A DNA stretch of 64,000 nt from Rhizobium sp. CFBP 8762 (GTDB lineage Bacteria; Pseudomonadota; Alphaproteobacteria; Rhizobiales; Rhizobiaceae). Below the pieces are notes generated by a model. It saw only the letters and a program-made list of their open reading frames with translations. It was not told the origin of the DNA and made no database searches. Shown here in pieces: positions 8,265 through 18,055 of this stretch (within the stretch, counting starts at the first letter, position 1; every line of letters starts with the position of its first letter). Where the stretch lies: positions 434,001 to 498,000 of the forward strand of contig NZ_JACYUD010000001.1 in NCBI RefSeq assembly GCF_014841565.1, written 5' to 3'. Position numbers and translations under genes: made by a program.

Positions 8265-9419
8265 ATGAACGATCTGTCCCATACCTCCAATGCATTTGCG
8301 CCGTCGAACTCGGCAGAACTGGCCAATGCGGTCATTTCAGCCAAGGGCCTGCGGATCGAGATTGACCGGCGGCGTGGTCGTGGAGCTGGACTTAACCCCT
8401 CCGGTCGGTTTGAGCCGCAAAGCCGCGAGGGCTTTGACGACGGTTGGGAAACGCTGGAAGACCTGCCGCCGTTCAAGACGACGGTGCAGGTGGAAAAGCC
8501 GCGCACGGCCATTACCCGCAACGACTCGCCCGATATTTCCTTTGACCGCTCGATCAATCCGTATCGGGGCTGCGAACACGGCTGCATCTATTGTTTTGCT
8601 CGTCCGACCCATGCATTCATGGGCTTGTCGGCGGGGCTGGATTTCGAAGCAAAGCTTTTTGCCAAGCCCGATGCGCCGAAACTGCTGGAACGCGAACTGG
8701 CAAAATCCGGTTACAAACCACGCACCATCGCGATTGGCACCAATACCGACCCCTATCAGCCGATCGAGAAAGAATGGCGCGTGATGCGTCAAATCCTCGA
8801 AGTGCTGAAAGCGGCCGACCATCCGGTGGTGATCGTGACAAAATCGGCTATGGTCATGCGCGATATCGATTTGCTCGCGCCCATGGCTGAAAAGGGACTG
8901 GCGAAGGTGGCCATGTCAATCACGACGCTGGACCGCAAGCTGGCACGATCCATGGAGCCACGTGCGTCAACGCCCTCCAAACGGCTGGAAGCGATTCGCG
9001 CCTTGTCGGATGCTGGCATCACCGTTGGTGTCATGGTCGCGCCAGTGATACCCGCGCTGAACGACCACGAAATTGAGCGGATCCTGGATTCCTCCAAAGC
9101 AGCCGGCGCGAGTGAAGCGGGCTATGTGTTGCTGCGTCTTCCGCTGGAGGTCAGCCCGCTGTTTCGTGACTGGCTGCTGCGCAATTATCCCGACCGGTAT
9201 CGCCATGTGATGTCGCTGATCCGCTCTATGCGGGGTGGCAAGGATTACGATGCGGAATTCGGCAAGCGCATGAAAGGGGCCGGACCCTATGCGTGGCAGA
9301 TTGGTCGCCGGTTCGAAATGGCCGCCAAGCGGCTGGAGCTTAATCTGACCCGCCGGCAATTGCGTTCGGACCTGTTCGTGCCACCGCTGGGCACCGGCGT
9401 TCAGCTCTCCCTGCTTTGA
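8265..9419 (+). CDS. PA0069-family radical SAM protein
   Basis: 384 residues. The radical SAM cluster motif CEHGCIYC (C-x3-C-x2-C; Cys103, Cys107, Cys110) is present and follows the family signature SINPYRGCEHGCIYCFARPTH, related to spore photoproduct lyase-like proteins. The [4Fe-4S] cluster should cleave S-adenosylmethionine to start radical chemistry; the substrate of this family is not known. The motif GTNTDPYQPIE also belongs to the family. The ATG at 8265 was chosen because an upstream in-frame extension would cross the promoter and the candidate LexA box. A link with DNA damage is an inference from that box only. Confidence 0.88.
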   Translation: MNDLSHTSNAFAPSNSAELANAVISAKGLRIEIDRRRGRGAGLNPSGRFEPQSREGFDDGWETLEDLPPFKTTVQVEKPRTAITRNDSPDISFDRSINPYRGCEHGCIYCFARPTHAFMGLSAGLDFEAKLFAKPDAPKLLERELAKSGYKPRTIAIGTNTDPYQPIEKEWRVMRQILEVLKAADHPVVIVTKSAMVMRDIDLLAPMAEKGLAKVAMSITTLDRKLARSMEPRASTPSKRLEAIRALSDAGITVGVMVAPVIPALNDHEIERILDSSKAAGASEAGYVLLRLPLEVSPLFRDWLLRNYPDRYRHVMSLIRSMRGGKDYDAEFGKRMKGAGPYAWQIGRRFEMAAKRLELNLTRRQLRSDLFVPPLGTGVQLSLL

Positions 9420-9452
9420 TATTTGCTTTAAGACTTGCGGGCGAAGCTTGCG

Positions 9453-10121
9453 ATGTGCGACTCTGACCGCATGTTGAACCGTGTTGCGCCTGATTCCCTG
9501 TTGTTTCCCGATTTACCGGAAGGTCCCGATTTGCGGCTGGAAGGGGAAGCACGGCGCAACGGCCATACGATTGTCGCGGGTACGGACGAGGCCGGGCGTG
9601 GTCCCCTGGCGGGGCCTGTCGTAGCCGCTGCCGTTGTCCTGGATCTTGAGCGTATTCCGGACGGACTGAACGACAGCAAACTGTTGACGGCGGAGCGGCG
9701 GGAAGAACTGTTTGCTATGATCATGGCGACGTCGACCGTCTCCATCGCCTCATCGGGCCCGAAACGGATCGACTCCATCAATATTTTGCAAGCCAGTCTG
9801 GACGCCATGCGCCGCGCGGTCGATGGACTGCCGACACGACCGGACTGCGTGTTGATTGACGGTCGGGATGTACCGCGGGGTCTGTCTTGCTACGGCAAGG
9901 CCGTCATCAAAGGCGACTCGCGTTCCCTGTCCATCGCGGCTGCCTCCATCATCGCCAAAGTCGTGCGCGACCGAATGATGACAAGGGCAGACCTCGTCTA
10001 CCCCAATTACGGTTTTGCATCCCATGCGGGTTACGCAACACCGCGTCACCGCACTGCGATTGGAGCACACGGCCCCTGCACGCTCCACCGCATGAGCTTT
10101 CGGCCATTGCGTCAGGATTAG
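9453..10121 (+). CDS. rnhB: Ribonuclease HII
   Basis: Endonuclease that nicks RNA in RNA-DNA hybrids and removes misincorporated ribonucleotides. The signature [19 protein letters not shown] (with the first catalytic Asp and Glu), the DSK of [14 protein letters not shown] with a catalytic Asp, and the distal [12 protein letters not shown] are all present; about 222 residues. The start is uncertain: ATG 9453, ATG 9471 and TTG 9435 are all in frame and none has a clear Shine-Dalgarno. The stop codon TAG (10119-10121) is the first three bases of a repeat, TAGAGCATTTCCAGT. It is convergent with the ATP synthase operon. Confidence 0.93.
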   Translation: MCDSDRMLNRVAPDSLLFPDLPEGPDLRLEGEARRNGHTIVAGTDEAGRGPLAGPVVAAAVVLDLERIPDGLNDSKLLTAERREELFAMIMATSTVSIASSGPKRIDSINILQASLDAMRRAVDGLPTRPDCVLIDGRDVPRGLSCYGKAVIKGDSRSLSIAAASIIAKVVRDRMMTRADLVYPNYGFASHAGYATPRHRTAIGAHGPCTLHRMSFRPLRQD

Positions 10122-10136
10122 AGCATTTCCAGTCAG
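10119..10136 (+). repeat. Repeat TAGAGCATTTCCAGT on the rnhB stop codon
   Basis: The repeat TAGAGCATTTCCAGT begins with the rnhB stop codon TAG. Its exact reverse complement, ACTGGAAATGCTCTA, ends at 10422 on the atpF stop codon, so two inverted copies border the whole 300-base interval between the two convergent genes. Between the copies (10137-10303) lies further repeat-like sequence, including GTTTACGCATGTC and the paired GACATGCTC around 10238-10291, and then a terminator. I see no gene in this interval. Confidence 0.7.
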
Positions 10137-10303
10137 AGTGCGTAGCGGTTTGTTTGGACGCTGCGCAGACAAAGAGTTGTGACGCCTAACGCGCGTCGCG
10201 TTTAATGGAACTCATGCGCCGCACTGTGAACATCTATGTTTACGCATGTCTTTTTAACAAAACCTGCGCCCACTTGTGGAAGACATGCTCTAATACCGAC
10301 ATA

Positions 10304-10330
10304 GAAAAAGGCCGGATTGCTCCGGCCTTT
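10304..10330. terminator. Bidirectional terminator between rnhB and atpF
   Basis: Stem AAAGGCCGGA / TCCGGCCTTT with loop TTGC. Read on the - strand, the stem is followed by a run of five T, so it should end the ATP synthase Fo operon; on the + strand the T tract is shorter but present. Confidence 0.85.
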
Positions 10331-10387
10331 CAAGTCATTCCAAACAAGCAACGATCAAAGCTTCTTGTTCTGACGCATTAACCGGAC

Positions 10388-10422
10388 ATAAAAGCGATTC
10401 CGCTTTTACTGGAAATGCTCTA
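10388..10422 (-). repeat. Repeat with AAGCGATTCCGCTT hairpin on the atpF stop codon
   Basis: AAAAGCG-ATTC-CGCTTTT forms a perfect hairpin and is followed by ACTGGAAATGCTCTA, whose last three bases, read on the - strand, are the atpF stop codon TAG. A closely similar copy (AAAGCG-ATTC-CGCTTT, then CGAAATGCTTTA) is at 57863-57894. The outer 15-mer is the exact inverse of the one on the rnhB stop codon. Confidence 0.75.
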
Positions 10423-10905
10423 GTTCAGTCGTGTCTTCACATCGCCAATGGCCTGAGCGAACAAAGCTGATTGCGTGGCAGTGTCGTTGCGGGTCGCAAT
10501 GACTTTTTCGGCGGCGGAAATCGCCAGATCTACGGCGGCCGCGCGAACGGCCTGAACGGCTTCGGCTTCGGCCTGTGCAATCTTCTGCTCGGTGATCAGC
10601 GTCCGGCGCGCCACATATTCCTCGGTCTTCTGCTTGGCTTCGGCGGTCAGCATGGCTGCCTCGCGCTCGGCAGCAGCGACGATGGACGCGGCTTCGCTTT
10701 CGGCATCCTTGCGCTTGCGCTGGTACTCGGTCAGAAGCTGCTGGGCTTCCTCGCGCAGGCGCTTGGCTTCGGCAAGCTCATTGCTGATTTTGTTGGCGCG
10801 TTCATCAAGACCTTTCGCCATCATGCCCGGCACCTTGAGGTACGCGATCAAAACGAAGAAGAGAATGAGGCCGACAAAGGCAAAGAAAGTCGCATCAAAA
10901 TGCAT
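10420..10905 (-). CDS. atpF: ATP synthase Fo subunit b
   Basis: Peripheral stalk subunit b of the F1Fo ATP synthase, 161 residues. A single N-terminal membrane helix (FFAFVGLILFFVLIAYL) is followed by a long charged helix rich in Ala, Glu, Lys and Arg that forms the right-handed coiled coil of the stator. It is the last gene of the Fo operon; b' lies 11 bases upstream. The F1 genes are elsewhere, as is usual in alphaproteobacteria. The stop codon lies within a repeat element. Confidence 0.96.
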   Translation of the reverse strand: MHFDATFFAFVGLILFFVLIAYLKVPGMMAKGLDERANKISNELAEAKRLREEAQQLLTEYQRKRKDAESEAASIVAAAEREAAMLTAEAKQKTEEYVARRTLITEQKIAQAEAEAVQAVRAAAVDLAISAAEKVIATRNDTATQSALFAQAIGDVKTRLN

Positions 10906-10916
10906 GAACGTGCTCC

Positions 10917-11537
10917 TTACTTTCCGTTGCCGCTTGCGCGGATTGCATCGGCCACTTCAGCAGGCGAAGCGGATGTGCCGGTCAGGCGTTCGATAACAGC
11001 CGCGGCTGTATCTTCGGCAATGGTACCAACCTCGGCCAGCGCGCGGGTCTTGATTTCGCCAATCCGAACCTCGGCGGCAGCAATTTTCTCATTGATCCCC
11101 GCATCCAGAGCCGCGCGGTCCGCGTCAGCCTTGGCCTTGGCGCTGTCGCGCGCCGTGGCGGCGATGGCATGACCCTTGGACTTGGCGGCGGCCAGTTCCT
11201 GCTCGTAGGATGCAATGGCGGCGTCCGCATCACCCTTCAGGCGTGCAGCTTCGTCCAGATCTTTTGCGATACGACCGTGACGGGTCTCAAGGATAGCGCC
11301 GATCCGTGGCACGATAACCTTGGACATCAACAGGTAGAAAACCGCGAATGTAATAACCAGCCACAACAGCTGGGATGCAAATGTCGACTGATCGAACGGC
11401 GGAAACACGCCACGTTCAGTGCCATGCGCCACGCCCGTTTCCGTATTGACCGCGTCGCCATTAACGGCAGCGTCGTGGGCCGGAACTTCAGCGTTTTCAG
11501 TCGTGGTGGCCTGGGCAAATGCCGGGGTCACAAACAT
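10917..11537 (-). CDS. atpG: ATP synthase Fo subunit b' (second b-type subunit)
   Basis: Second, divergent b-type stalk subunit (b'), 206 residues, typical of photosynthetic and other alphaproteobacteria, where b and b' make a heterodimer. The N-terminus [10 protein letters not shown] is followed by a polar stretch (to about residue 50), one membrane helix ([20 protein letters not shown]) and a long charged helix. The ATG at 11537 has GGAGGTGA immediately upstream; an ATG seven codons earlier lacks this. It lies between atpE and atpF in the operon. The symbol atpG for b' is used in some rhizobial annotations; elsewhere atpG means gamma. Confidence 0.94.
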   Translation of the reverse strand: MFVTPAFAQATTTENAEVPAHDAAVNGDAVNTETGVAHGTERGVFPPFDQSTFASQLLWLVITFAVFYLLMSKVIVPRIGAILETRHGRIAKDLDEAARLKGDADAAIASYEQELAAAKSKGHAIAATARDSAKAKADADRAALDAGINEKIAAAEVRIGEIKTRALAEVGTIAEDTAAAVIERLTGTSASPAEVADAIRASGNGK

Positions 11538-11665
11538 GCTCACCTCCATAGGGCGCACTCAAGCAAAGGGGCGCACTCAAACGGTAAGGGTCACGGCTTC
11601 GAACAAGCCATGACCCGAGTCTCCAGAACAGATTGCCGCCGGGGCGACCCTCCGCTCTCGCCAGA

Positions 11666-11923
11666 TTAAACGGCGAACAAGAGAAGAAGAGCGATGAGCA
11701 GCGAGAAGATGCCCAAAGCTTCAGTGACGGCGAAGCCGAATACCAGACGGCCGAACTGGCTGTCAGCGGCAGACGGGTTGCGCAGCGCGCCCGAGAGGTA
11801 GCTGCCGAAGATGTTGCCGAGTGCCAGAGCAACGCCAGCCATGCCGAGGCAAGCCAGACCTGCGCCGATGAACTTGGCTGCCTGCGCGTAGTATACTGCT
11901 GCTACTGCTACGTCCGCTTCCAT
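11666..11923 (-). CDS. atpE: ATP synthase Fo subunit c
   Basis: Proton-carrying ring subunit, 85 residues, two membrane helices: KFIGAGLACLGMAGVALALGN and the second helix FGFAVTEALGIFSLLIALLLLF. The polar loop between them is the conserved RNPSAA segment. The proton-binding glutamate is the E of VTEALGIF. The N-terminus MEADVAVAAVYYAQ is about ten residues longer than the shortest rhizobial c subunits. A strong AAAGGAGAT ribosome binding site precedes the ATG at 11923, fitting the high subunit number needed. Confidence 0.96.
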   Translation of the reverse strand: MEADVAVAAVYYAQAAKFIGAGLACLGMAGVALALGNIFGSYLSGALRNPSAADSQFGRLVFGFAVTEALGIFSLLIALLLLFAV

Positions 11924-11990
11924 GGGTTATCTCCTTTAAATGGTTATGCGGCTGAAAACAGCGGCCGGAGCCGCCATTAAGGGGTAGATA

Positions 11991-12740
11991 TCAGTGCCCC
12001 GGATGTACGGCGTCGTTCAGATACATGCATGTCAAAACGGCAAACACGTAAGCCTGAAGAAACGCCACCAGAAACTCGAGACCGGTCATGGCCACCGTCA
12101 TCAGAAGGGGCAGAACGGAACCGATTGTTCCAACGGTGCCCAGAGCACTCATTGAACCGACGAAACCCGCAAACACTTTCAGCGTGATGTGTCCGGCCAG
12201 AAGGTTGGCGAACAAACGGATCGACAGGCTGATGGGGCGGGAAAGGAATGAAACGATTTCAATCGGCACCACAATGAACAGCACCGGAACCGGCACGCCC
12301 GACGGGACGAACAGCTTGAAGAAGCCAAGACCGTGCTTGTAGAAACCGTAGACAACGACCGTACCGATGACCAGCATGGCCAACGCGAAGGTCACGATAA
12401 TCTGGCTGGTGATGGTGAAGAAATACGGCACCATGCCCAAGAGGTTCGCCGTCAGAATGAACATGAACAGCGAGAAAACGAACGGGAAGAACTTCATGCC
12501 GTGACTGCCGGCGCCTTCGCGCAGCATCGAGGCAATAAATTCGTAGGACATTTCCGAGACGGACTGCATACGGCCAGGCACAACGCCGCGACGCGTCGTC
12601 GTCAGATACAGGAAAGCCGTTGCGACAGCGACGGTTGCCACCATGAACAGCGAGGAATTGGTGAAGGAGAAATCAATGCCGCCGATTTCAATCGGCACAA
12701 TCTTGTTGACCAGGAACTGATGGGTCGGATCGTTTGCCAC
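11991..12740 (-). CDS. atpB: ATP synthase Fo subunit a
   Basis: Integral membrane subunit of the proton path, 249 residues. Five or six hydrophobic helices are visible. The essential arginine lies in [21 protein letters not shown] (about residues 174-194), and the C-terminal helix contains [26 protein letters not shown]. It forms the two half-channels next to the c ring. Order in the operon: atpI, atpB, atpE, b', b. Confidence 0.96.
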   Translation of the reverse strand: MANDPTHQFLVNKIVPIEIGGIDFSFTNSSLFMVATVAVATAFLYLTTTRRGVVPGRMQSVSEMSYEFIASMLREGAGSHGMKFFPFVFSLFMFILTANLLGMVPYFFTITSQIIVTFALAMLVIGTVVVYGFYKHGLGFFKLFVPSGVPVPVLFIVVPIEIVSFLSRPISLSIRLFANLLAGHITLKVFAGFVGSMSALGTVGTIGSVLPLLMTVAMTGLEFLVAFLQAYVFAVLTCMYLNDAVHPGH

Positions 12741-12826
12741 CGCTACTCTCTCTCATTTTGCCCGCCACCCGGCGGAAGCTTAACCAACCCCGCCACAGGG
12801 CGGTATTTCACAACGCCGAGACGCAT

Positions 12827-13192
12827 TTAAACGTCGTCGCCGCTCTTCGTCCTGACCTTGTCCACACCCTCGGCAGACGGCGGACCAGCCACCATTCCCG
12901 CAGAGCGCATGACATTCAATACGCCAGCACAAAAACCGATGAGCAACAGAACAATCATGCCCCAAGGCCCAGTGCCAGCAAAATAGTCCAAAAGATAGCC
13001 TAGAAATGCACCAACGATGATTGCGGCGACAAATTCACTGGAAAGTCGCATGGCAACCGCATAGCCCTTGCGGTTTTCTGCGGCCTGCGCCTCCAGCTTG
13101 TCATCCTCAACACCGTTTTTGCGGCGCGATGCGAGTTCCGCATCCAGCCGCTTCATCCGCTGTTCCAGACTTTCTTTCCGGTCATCCGCCAT
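12827..13192 (-). CDS. atpI: ATP synthase protein I
   Basis: First gene of the Fo operon, 121 residues. A charged N-terminal half (ESLEQRMKRLDAELASRRK) precedes two membrane helices, SSEFVAAIIVGAFLGYLLDYF and GPWGMIVLLLIGFCAGVLNVM, as in the AtpI/AtpZ family, which helps assembly of the c ring and may have a role in Mg2+ supply. A good sigma70-type promoter lies upstream at 13297-13325. Confidence 0.9.
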   Translation of the reverse strand: MADDRKESLEQRMKRLDAELASRRKNGVEDDKLEAQAAENRKGYAVAMRLSSEFVAAIIVGAFLGYLLDYFAGTGPWGMIVLLLIGFCAGVLNVMRSAGMVAGPPSAEGVDKVRTKSGDDV

Positions 13193-13296
13193 GACGCTCT
13201 CCCCCGATCATGCCTCCCGCGTGCACAAATTGCGCAAGACGGACACACAAACGGCCAGTTTCGACGCCACGCTATGGCCCGTTTTGAAGTCGGCGC

Positions 13297-13325
13297 ACCA
13301 TAGTTTTAGGTGTTCATATAGTCAA
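13297..13325 (-). promoter_or_regulatory. Promoter of the ATP synthase Fo operon
   Basis: On the - strand, TTGACT and TATGGT are separated by exactly 17 bases, a good housekeeping-sigma promoter for rhizobia. Transcription would start about 100 bases before the atpI start codon. The rest of the 278-base gap between atpI and the hydrolase gene (13193-13470) shows no gene. Confidence 0.6.
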
Positions 13326-13470
13326 GGCGTTGCAGGAGATTGTCTCCAGACATTATTTTGAATAGATTCAACGACTTGTAACATTTTTGTCGAGATTGTT
13401 CGGCAACCGCGCCGCAAAACGGCAAAAGCACCGGGATCAACCGGCGCTTAATGCCTGTTTTCAAGCGGCC

Positions 13471-14661
13471 TCAGCTCCAGCCGCCGCCATAGGTGCGGTA
13501 GAAGACGTGCAGGCCGATCTGGGCCATCTTCTTCATCGTCGGCGCCCAGTTGGGTTTGACGTAGGTGGCATGATAGTGCGTGGCGGAGCCCACTTCCGGG
13601 AGCCAGATTTTTCCAGCGGTGACCGCCATGGCCACATCCTGCGCAATCTTCCAGTTGGGGCGTGACCAGACGATATCGGGAATGCGATCGCAGGTGAACG
13701 AGAACTGGCAGCGATTGTACCAATCCTTGTTCTGATACACGACGCCGCAGATCGACTTGGGATAGGTCGGATTGCGAACGCGATTGAGGATGACCTGCGC
13801 CACGGCGGCCTGCCCTTTCACCGATTCGCCGCGTGCTTCAAAATAGATGCCCGAGGTCAGACACTTCTGCTCTTCGGGCGAAAAGACGCCAGCAGGCAGC
13901 GGCGTGGCGGCCCAGGCGTGATCTTCGGCACTGATTTCCGGCACGAAGCGGCCATCGTTCTTGGCCTGCGGCACCAGGATAGAATCAAACGGCGAATCGC
14001 GCGCATAGTCCGGCTCAGGCGGTGCATAGGCCGTGGCCAGAATATCGGGCGTGCGATTGGTCACGAGGCTTGCCAGCATAGGCGATACGGCGGCATCAAC
14101 CTTCGGTTCTTTCTTTTTGTAAAATGCCGTCGCGATTGTCAGTTCCTTGCCCGCGAGCTTGGGCTTGGCAAATGCGGTACGCTGGCTCTCTGCAAAGCTT
14201 GGCTTCAGCAAAGAGCTTTGCCGCTGCAGAACGGAGCCGGCGCTAAAATCCTTAGGGGGCTGCACCGGGGCAACCGACATGATTCGGCCCTTTTTCAGGG
14301 AGCGGGTCACACGGTCTTCGTCTGGCAGCTTTTCGGCCTGCCGGAACTTCGGGGATACGGCCACGCGGGTGCCATCCGGCAGCACGATGCTGGGGCCGGC
14401 ATCGACGGAGCCGGTGGTGACCGGATCGGAAAACACGATTTGCGCTTGTTCGACAGTGCCGGTCGGCGTTTGCGTCATATAGGTACGCCAGCGCTCCCCA
14501 CCCCGATTGATGCCAGCCAGAAAGGTGGCAAGGTCGGAATGACCGACGGCGGAGGGAAGCCCCATCAACAGCGCCAGCGCCAACAACGCGCTTTTACGGC
14601 TGAATGGAGAGGCAACAGCCTTGCGACGCACCTGAACCGTTTTACGCACCACGGACTCCAC
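13471..14661 (-). CDS. Cell wall hydrolase, SleB-like (Hydrolase_2)
   Basis: 396 residues. A basic N-terminus and a hydrophobic segment (ALLALALLMGLPSAVG, about residues 25-40) act as a signal or membrane anchor. A long linker with no recognisable fold follows, to about residue 255. The C-terminal domain EEQKCLTSGIYFEARGE, GQAAVAQVILNRV, YPKSICGVVYQ and ATHYHATYVKPNW is the Hydrolase_2 family of SleB spore cortex-lytic enzymes; the Glu of YFEARGE is the likely catalytic acid. In non-sporing alphaproteobacteria these act as peptidoglycan transglycosylases in growth or division. Confidence 0.88.
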   Translation of the reverse strand: MESVVRKTVQVRRKAVASPFSRKSALLALALLMGLPSAVGHSDLATFLAGINRGGERWRTYMTQTPTGTVEQAQIVFSDPVTTGSVDAGPSIVLPDGTRVAVSPKFRQAEKLPDEDRVTRSLKKGRIMSVAPVQPPKDFSAGSVLQRQSSLLKPSFAESQRTAFAKPKLAGKELTIATAFYKKKEPKVDAAVSPMLASLVTNRTPDILATAYAPPEPDYARDSPFDSILVPQAKNDGRFVPEISAEDHAWAATPLPAGVFSPEEQKCLTSGIYFEARGESVKGQAAVAQVILNRVRNPTYPKSICGVVYQNKDWYNRCQFSFTCDRIPDIVWSRPNWKIAQDVAMAVTAGKIWLPEVGSATHYHATYVKPNWAPTMKKMAQIGLHVFYRTYGGGWS

Positions 14662-14820
14662 AATCGGACGCAGAAAGACTGGCTTCCGCGTGAGTCATTC
14701 ACAGGAATACGGTCGTTCCTTCACATTTTTCAGGAATGCGGTGTCCACGACTGGCGTGTTTGCGAACCGCTCCAACGGGTGTGATAATGATGCATTAACC
14801 TTGATGCTTGGTTAACGCTA

Positions 14821-14848
14821 AAAGCCGGGCTGTAAAAAACCCGGCTTT
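14821..14848. terminator. Terminator between hydrolase gene and kup
   Basis: Stem AAAGCCGGG / CCCGGCTTT with loop CTGTAAAAAA. It lies 52 bases past the kup stop codon and should end kup transcription, although the T tract after the stem is short. The rest of the 238-base gap (14662-14899) holds the hydrolase promoter region; no gene is seen. Confidence 0.75.
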
Positions 14849-14899
14849 GTTTGGAACCATTTTGGAAAGTGATCTGACGGGACCGCTATCGTCGAAATC

Positions 14900-16828
14900 T
14901 TAGATGATGACGTGAGACCCCAGTTCTACCACACGATTGGCTGGCAGACGGAAGTAGTCGGATGGGTCTGTCGCGGCGTTGGCGAGGCCGATGAACAGGC
15001 GATCCTGCCACTGCGGCATGCCGGAGCGGGCATCCGGCACCAGCTTTCGCCGTCCGAGATAGAACGAGGTCGACATGATATCGAACTTCAAGCCGGTTTT
15101 GCGGAATAGCCCAAGGGCATGGGAGACGTTTTGCGTTTCCATGAAGCCGAATTTCAACTCGAGCTTGCTGAACCGATCCGAGACCTTCTCAACCTTGCAG
15201 CGCTCGGCTGGCGCAACCTTCGGCGTGTTGGCCGTGCGGATGGTCAGAATGAAATTCTGAGCATGAAGAACATGGTTGTGCTTGAGGTTGTGCAACAGCG
15301 CCGCCGGGGTGGATTCCGGATCGCTGGTCAAGAAAATCGCCGTGCCGGGCACCTGCACAGGGCCGTGCTCGCTCTTCTTCTCGATGGATTTGATGAAGGA
15401 GGCGAGCGGAATATCGGTATGGCGGGTTTTGGCATGAAGAATGGCCGTGCCCCGTTTCCAGGTCCACATAATGATGATGAATGTGGCCGCAATCAGCACC
15501 GGCACGTATCCGCCATCATGAATTTTCAACAGGTTTGCGCCAAGGAAAATCAGTTCCAGCACAAACAGTGGCAGCAACACGGCGATAGCCAGTGGCAGAG
15601 GCCAGCGCCAGCGGCTGCGCACGAAGGCAAAGGCCAGCACGGTCGTCACCACCATGGCCCCGGTTACCGAGATGCCGTAGGCGGTTGCGAGCGATTCCGA
15701 CGAGTTGAAGATGAAGACGAGCGTGATGACGCCAAACATGAGAATGGTGTTAACCGCAGGCAGATAAATCTGGCCGGTGTGAATTTCGGATGTATGGAAA
15801 ATTTCCATGCGCGGCAGGAAGCCCAAATGGATGGCCTGTCGCGTCAACGAGAACGCGCCGGTAATCACCGCCTGGCTGGCAATGATGGTTGCAGCCGTCG
15901 CCAGAATGACCACGGGCAGCAAGGCCCATTGCGGAAACATCAGGAAGAACGGATTGGACATCGATTCCGGATGGCGCAGAATAAACGCCCCCTGCCCCAG
16001 ATAATTGAACGTTAGCGCCGGAAACACGAGACAGAACCACGCCCACTGAATGGGACGGCGGCCGAAATGGCCAAGATCGGCATAGAGAGCTTCTGCCCCG
16101 GTCACCGTCAGGAACACCGCGCCCAGAACGATGATGCCGATGAAGCCTTCATTGATCATGAAGATAATAGCGTAATAGGGGTTGAAGGCCAGCAGGATGC
16201 CGAAATCATCACTGATATGGTACAGGCCAATGCCACCCATGACGAGAAACCACAGCGCCGTGATGGGCCCGAAAAAGTTGGATACGGCGGCGGTGCCCTT
16301 GGATTGCACCGCAAACATGGCGACCAGAATGACCACGGCAATGGGAACCACATAGTTTTCCATGGCGGGCTGCACCAGCACAAGGCCCTCAACGGCTGAC
16401 AGAACCGACAGAGCAGGCGTGATCATGGCGTCGCCCAGAAACAGGGCGGCCCCGGCCACGCCCATGAAGAACAGAATGACTGTGTGGCCTTTGCCATGCT
16501 TCATCAACAGCGCGAGCAGCGACAGCGTGCCGCCTTCGCCGCCGTTGTCGGCGCGCAGCAGAAACAGAACGTATTTCAGCGTCACGATGATGGTTAGCGC
16601 CCAGATCATCAGCGAGATCAGGCCGATGACTTCATAGCGGGTTACGCCATCATGGGCGATGGGACGCAGCGCCTCGCGAAAGGCGTAAAGCGGGCTGGTG
16701 CCGATATCGCCGTAGACGACACCGATGGAACCAACCACTAGGATCAGAAAGTTCCGCAGGCCAGTGTTGGCAGCAGAGGGATCGTGCTCAACGGAGTGAG
16801 ACATGGGTGTGAACAAGCGATAAGGCAC
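14900..16828 (-). CDS. kup: Kup-family potassium uptake transporter
   Basis: Low-affinity K+/H+ symporter of the KUP/HAK/KT family, 642 residues, about twelve membrane helices followed by a cytoplasmic C-terminal domain from about residue 460. The signature [18 protein letters not shown] near residues 37-54 and [32 protein letters not shown] and [15 protein letters not shown] are characteristic. Start: GTG at 16828 has GAGG four bases upstream; ATG at 16804 would remove eight residues and has no ribosome binding site. It lies seven bases after corA, so the two cation transporters form an operon. Confidence 0.93.
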   Translation of the reverse strand: MPYRLFTPMSHSVEHDPSAANTGLRNFLILVVGSIGVVYGDIGTSPLYAFREALRPIAHDGVTRYEVIGLISLMIWALTIIVTLKYVLFLLRADNGGEGGTLSLLALLMKHGKGHTVILFFMGVAGAALFLGDAMITPALSVLSAVEGLVLVQPAMENYVVPIAVVILVAMFAVQSKGTAAVSNFFGPITALWFLVMGGIGLYHISDDFGILLAFNPYYAIIFMINEGFIGIIVLGAVFLTVTGAEALYADLGHFGRRPIQWAWFCLVFPALTFNYLGQGAFILRHPESMSNPFFLMFPQWALLPVVILATAATIIASQAVITGAFSLTRQAIHLGFLPRMEIFHTSEIHTGQIYLPAVNTILMFGVITLVFIFNSSESLATAYGISVTGAMVVTTVLAFAFVRSRWRWPLPLAIAVLLPLFVLELIFLGANLLKIHDGGYVPVLIAATFIIIMWTWKRGTAILHAKTRHTDIPLASFIKSIEKKSEHGPVQVPGTAIFLTSDPESTPAALLHNLKHNHVLHAQNFILTIRTANTPKVAPAERCKVEKVSDRFSKLELKFGFMETQNVSHALGLFRKTGLKFDIMSTSFYLGRRKLVPDARSGMPQWQDRLFIGLANAATDPSDYFRLPANRVVELGSHVII

Positions 16829-16834
16829 AGTGCC

Positions 16835-17812
16835 TCAGAGCCAGCCTTTCCAGCGAAAAAAGAAAAAGGGAATGATGCCCGAAATGACCATCAACGCCAG
16901 CGAGGCGGGATAGCCATAGGTCCAGTTCAGCTCCGGCATGTTTTGAAAGTTCATGCCATAAATGGAAGCGACCAGCGTCGGCGGCAGAAAGACGACCGAC
17001 GCAATCGAGAAAATCTTGATGATGGCGTTCTGCTCGACATTGATCAGGCCGAGCGACGCATCCAGCAGAAAGGTAATATTGCCGGAAATGAACGAGGCAT
17101 GCTCCGACAGCGACTGGATATCGCGCGAGATCGTGCGGCACAGTTCGCGCAGGTCCTTGTCTTCCTGTACCGACGGAACGGTATAGAGATAGGTGAGCAC
17201 CCGCGAGAGCGACATGAGGCTATCGCGGGTCTTGTTGACGAGCCGGTGGTGGCTGGCCACGTCCATCAACCGTTCTTCAAGGTAACGGGGCGGGCGACGG
17301 CGGACGCGGGACTTATCCCCGAACACCTGCTGCGATAGTGCATCGATTTCCAGAACGCCCTGCTCGAGAATTTCTGCGGTCCTGTCCACAATCGTCTCGA
17401 ACAAGCGACCGAGCAACTTGGGGCCGCTCTGGCAGCTATCGGGCGCGCGGTGCATGGCCGCACGAAACAGGTCAAAGGATTTTGGCGTGGTGTAGCGAAT
17501 GGTGACAAGCCGGTTTGCCGCCAGAATGAAGGCGACATCGGTCAGTTCAGGCGAATCGCTGTTGGCACGCAGCACCAGCGATGCGGTCATGAAAACGGCA
17601 CCGTCTTCGCTGTAGAGGCGGCTCGACGGCTCGATATCCTTCAGATCGTCACGGGTGGGAACCTCAAAGCCGAGATACCGCTCGACCAGCAATTCCTCTT
17701 CCCGCGTGGGGCTAAGCAAGTCCAGCCAGACGATCTCGTCGCCCAAAGTCGGCGCGGCATCGACAACGGACAAGGATTGTACCTCACCGCTCCGCGTTGT
17801 GAGCGTGATCAT
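16835..17812 (-). CDS. corA: CorA-family magnesium transporter
   Basis: 325 residues. Soluble N-terminal domain, long helices and two C-terminal membrane helices, with the pore motif GMN in ASIYGMNFQNMPEL near residue 285 at the end of the first helix. The second helix ends FFFFRWKGWL. The protein forms pentameric Mg2+ channels (also Co2+/Ni2+). It is cotranscribed with kup downstream. The 243-base gap before mrp (17813-18055) shows no gene. Confidence 0.94.
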   Translation of the reverse strand: MITLTTRSGEVQSLSVVDAAPTLGDEIVWLDLLSPTREEELLVERYLGFEVPTRDDLKDIEPSSRLYSEDGAVFMTASLVLRANSDSPELTDVAFILAANRLVTIRYTTPKSFDLFRAAMHRAPDSCQSGPKLLGRLFETIVDRTAEILEQGVLEIDALSQQVFGDKSRVRRRPPRYLEERLMDVASHHRLVNKTRDSLMSLSRVLTYLYTVPSVQEDKDLRELCRTISRDIQSLSEHASFISGNITFLLDASLGLINVEQNAIIKIFSIASVVFLPPTLVASIYGMNFQNMPELNWTYGYPASLALMVISGIIPFFFFRWKGWL

Positions 17813-18055
17813 GGCGCGGTGGACCAGATGTCAAAGGGGGATAGACGCCGGTGCATAACAAGGTTTCCGTCGGCAACGACAAAATCCTAACTCCGTCATG
17901 GGCAGGAGAGCCGAATCTCCGACCAGAGGGCGAACAGTTGGGCACGGGCCAGCCAAGACGCTGTCTCATGTGCGATGCGGCATATGGCTTATTGCGTCCG
18001 TGAAATCAAGGGGCCATATTCTGGGGCAGCTTCGCAACACGTCAAACAGCGTGTC

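Noticed and set aside
14794-14815. Possible CtrA site upstream of the cell-wall hydrolase
   Set aside because: TTAA is repeated but with 13 bases between, not the seven of the CtrA consensus.
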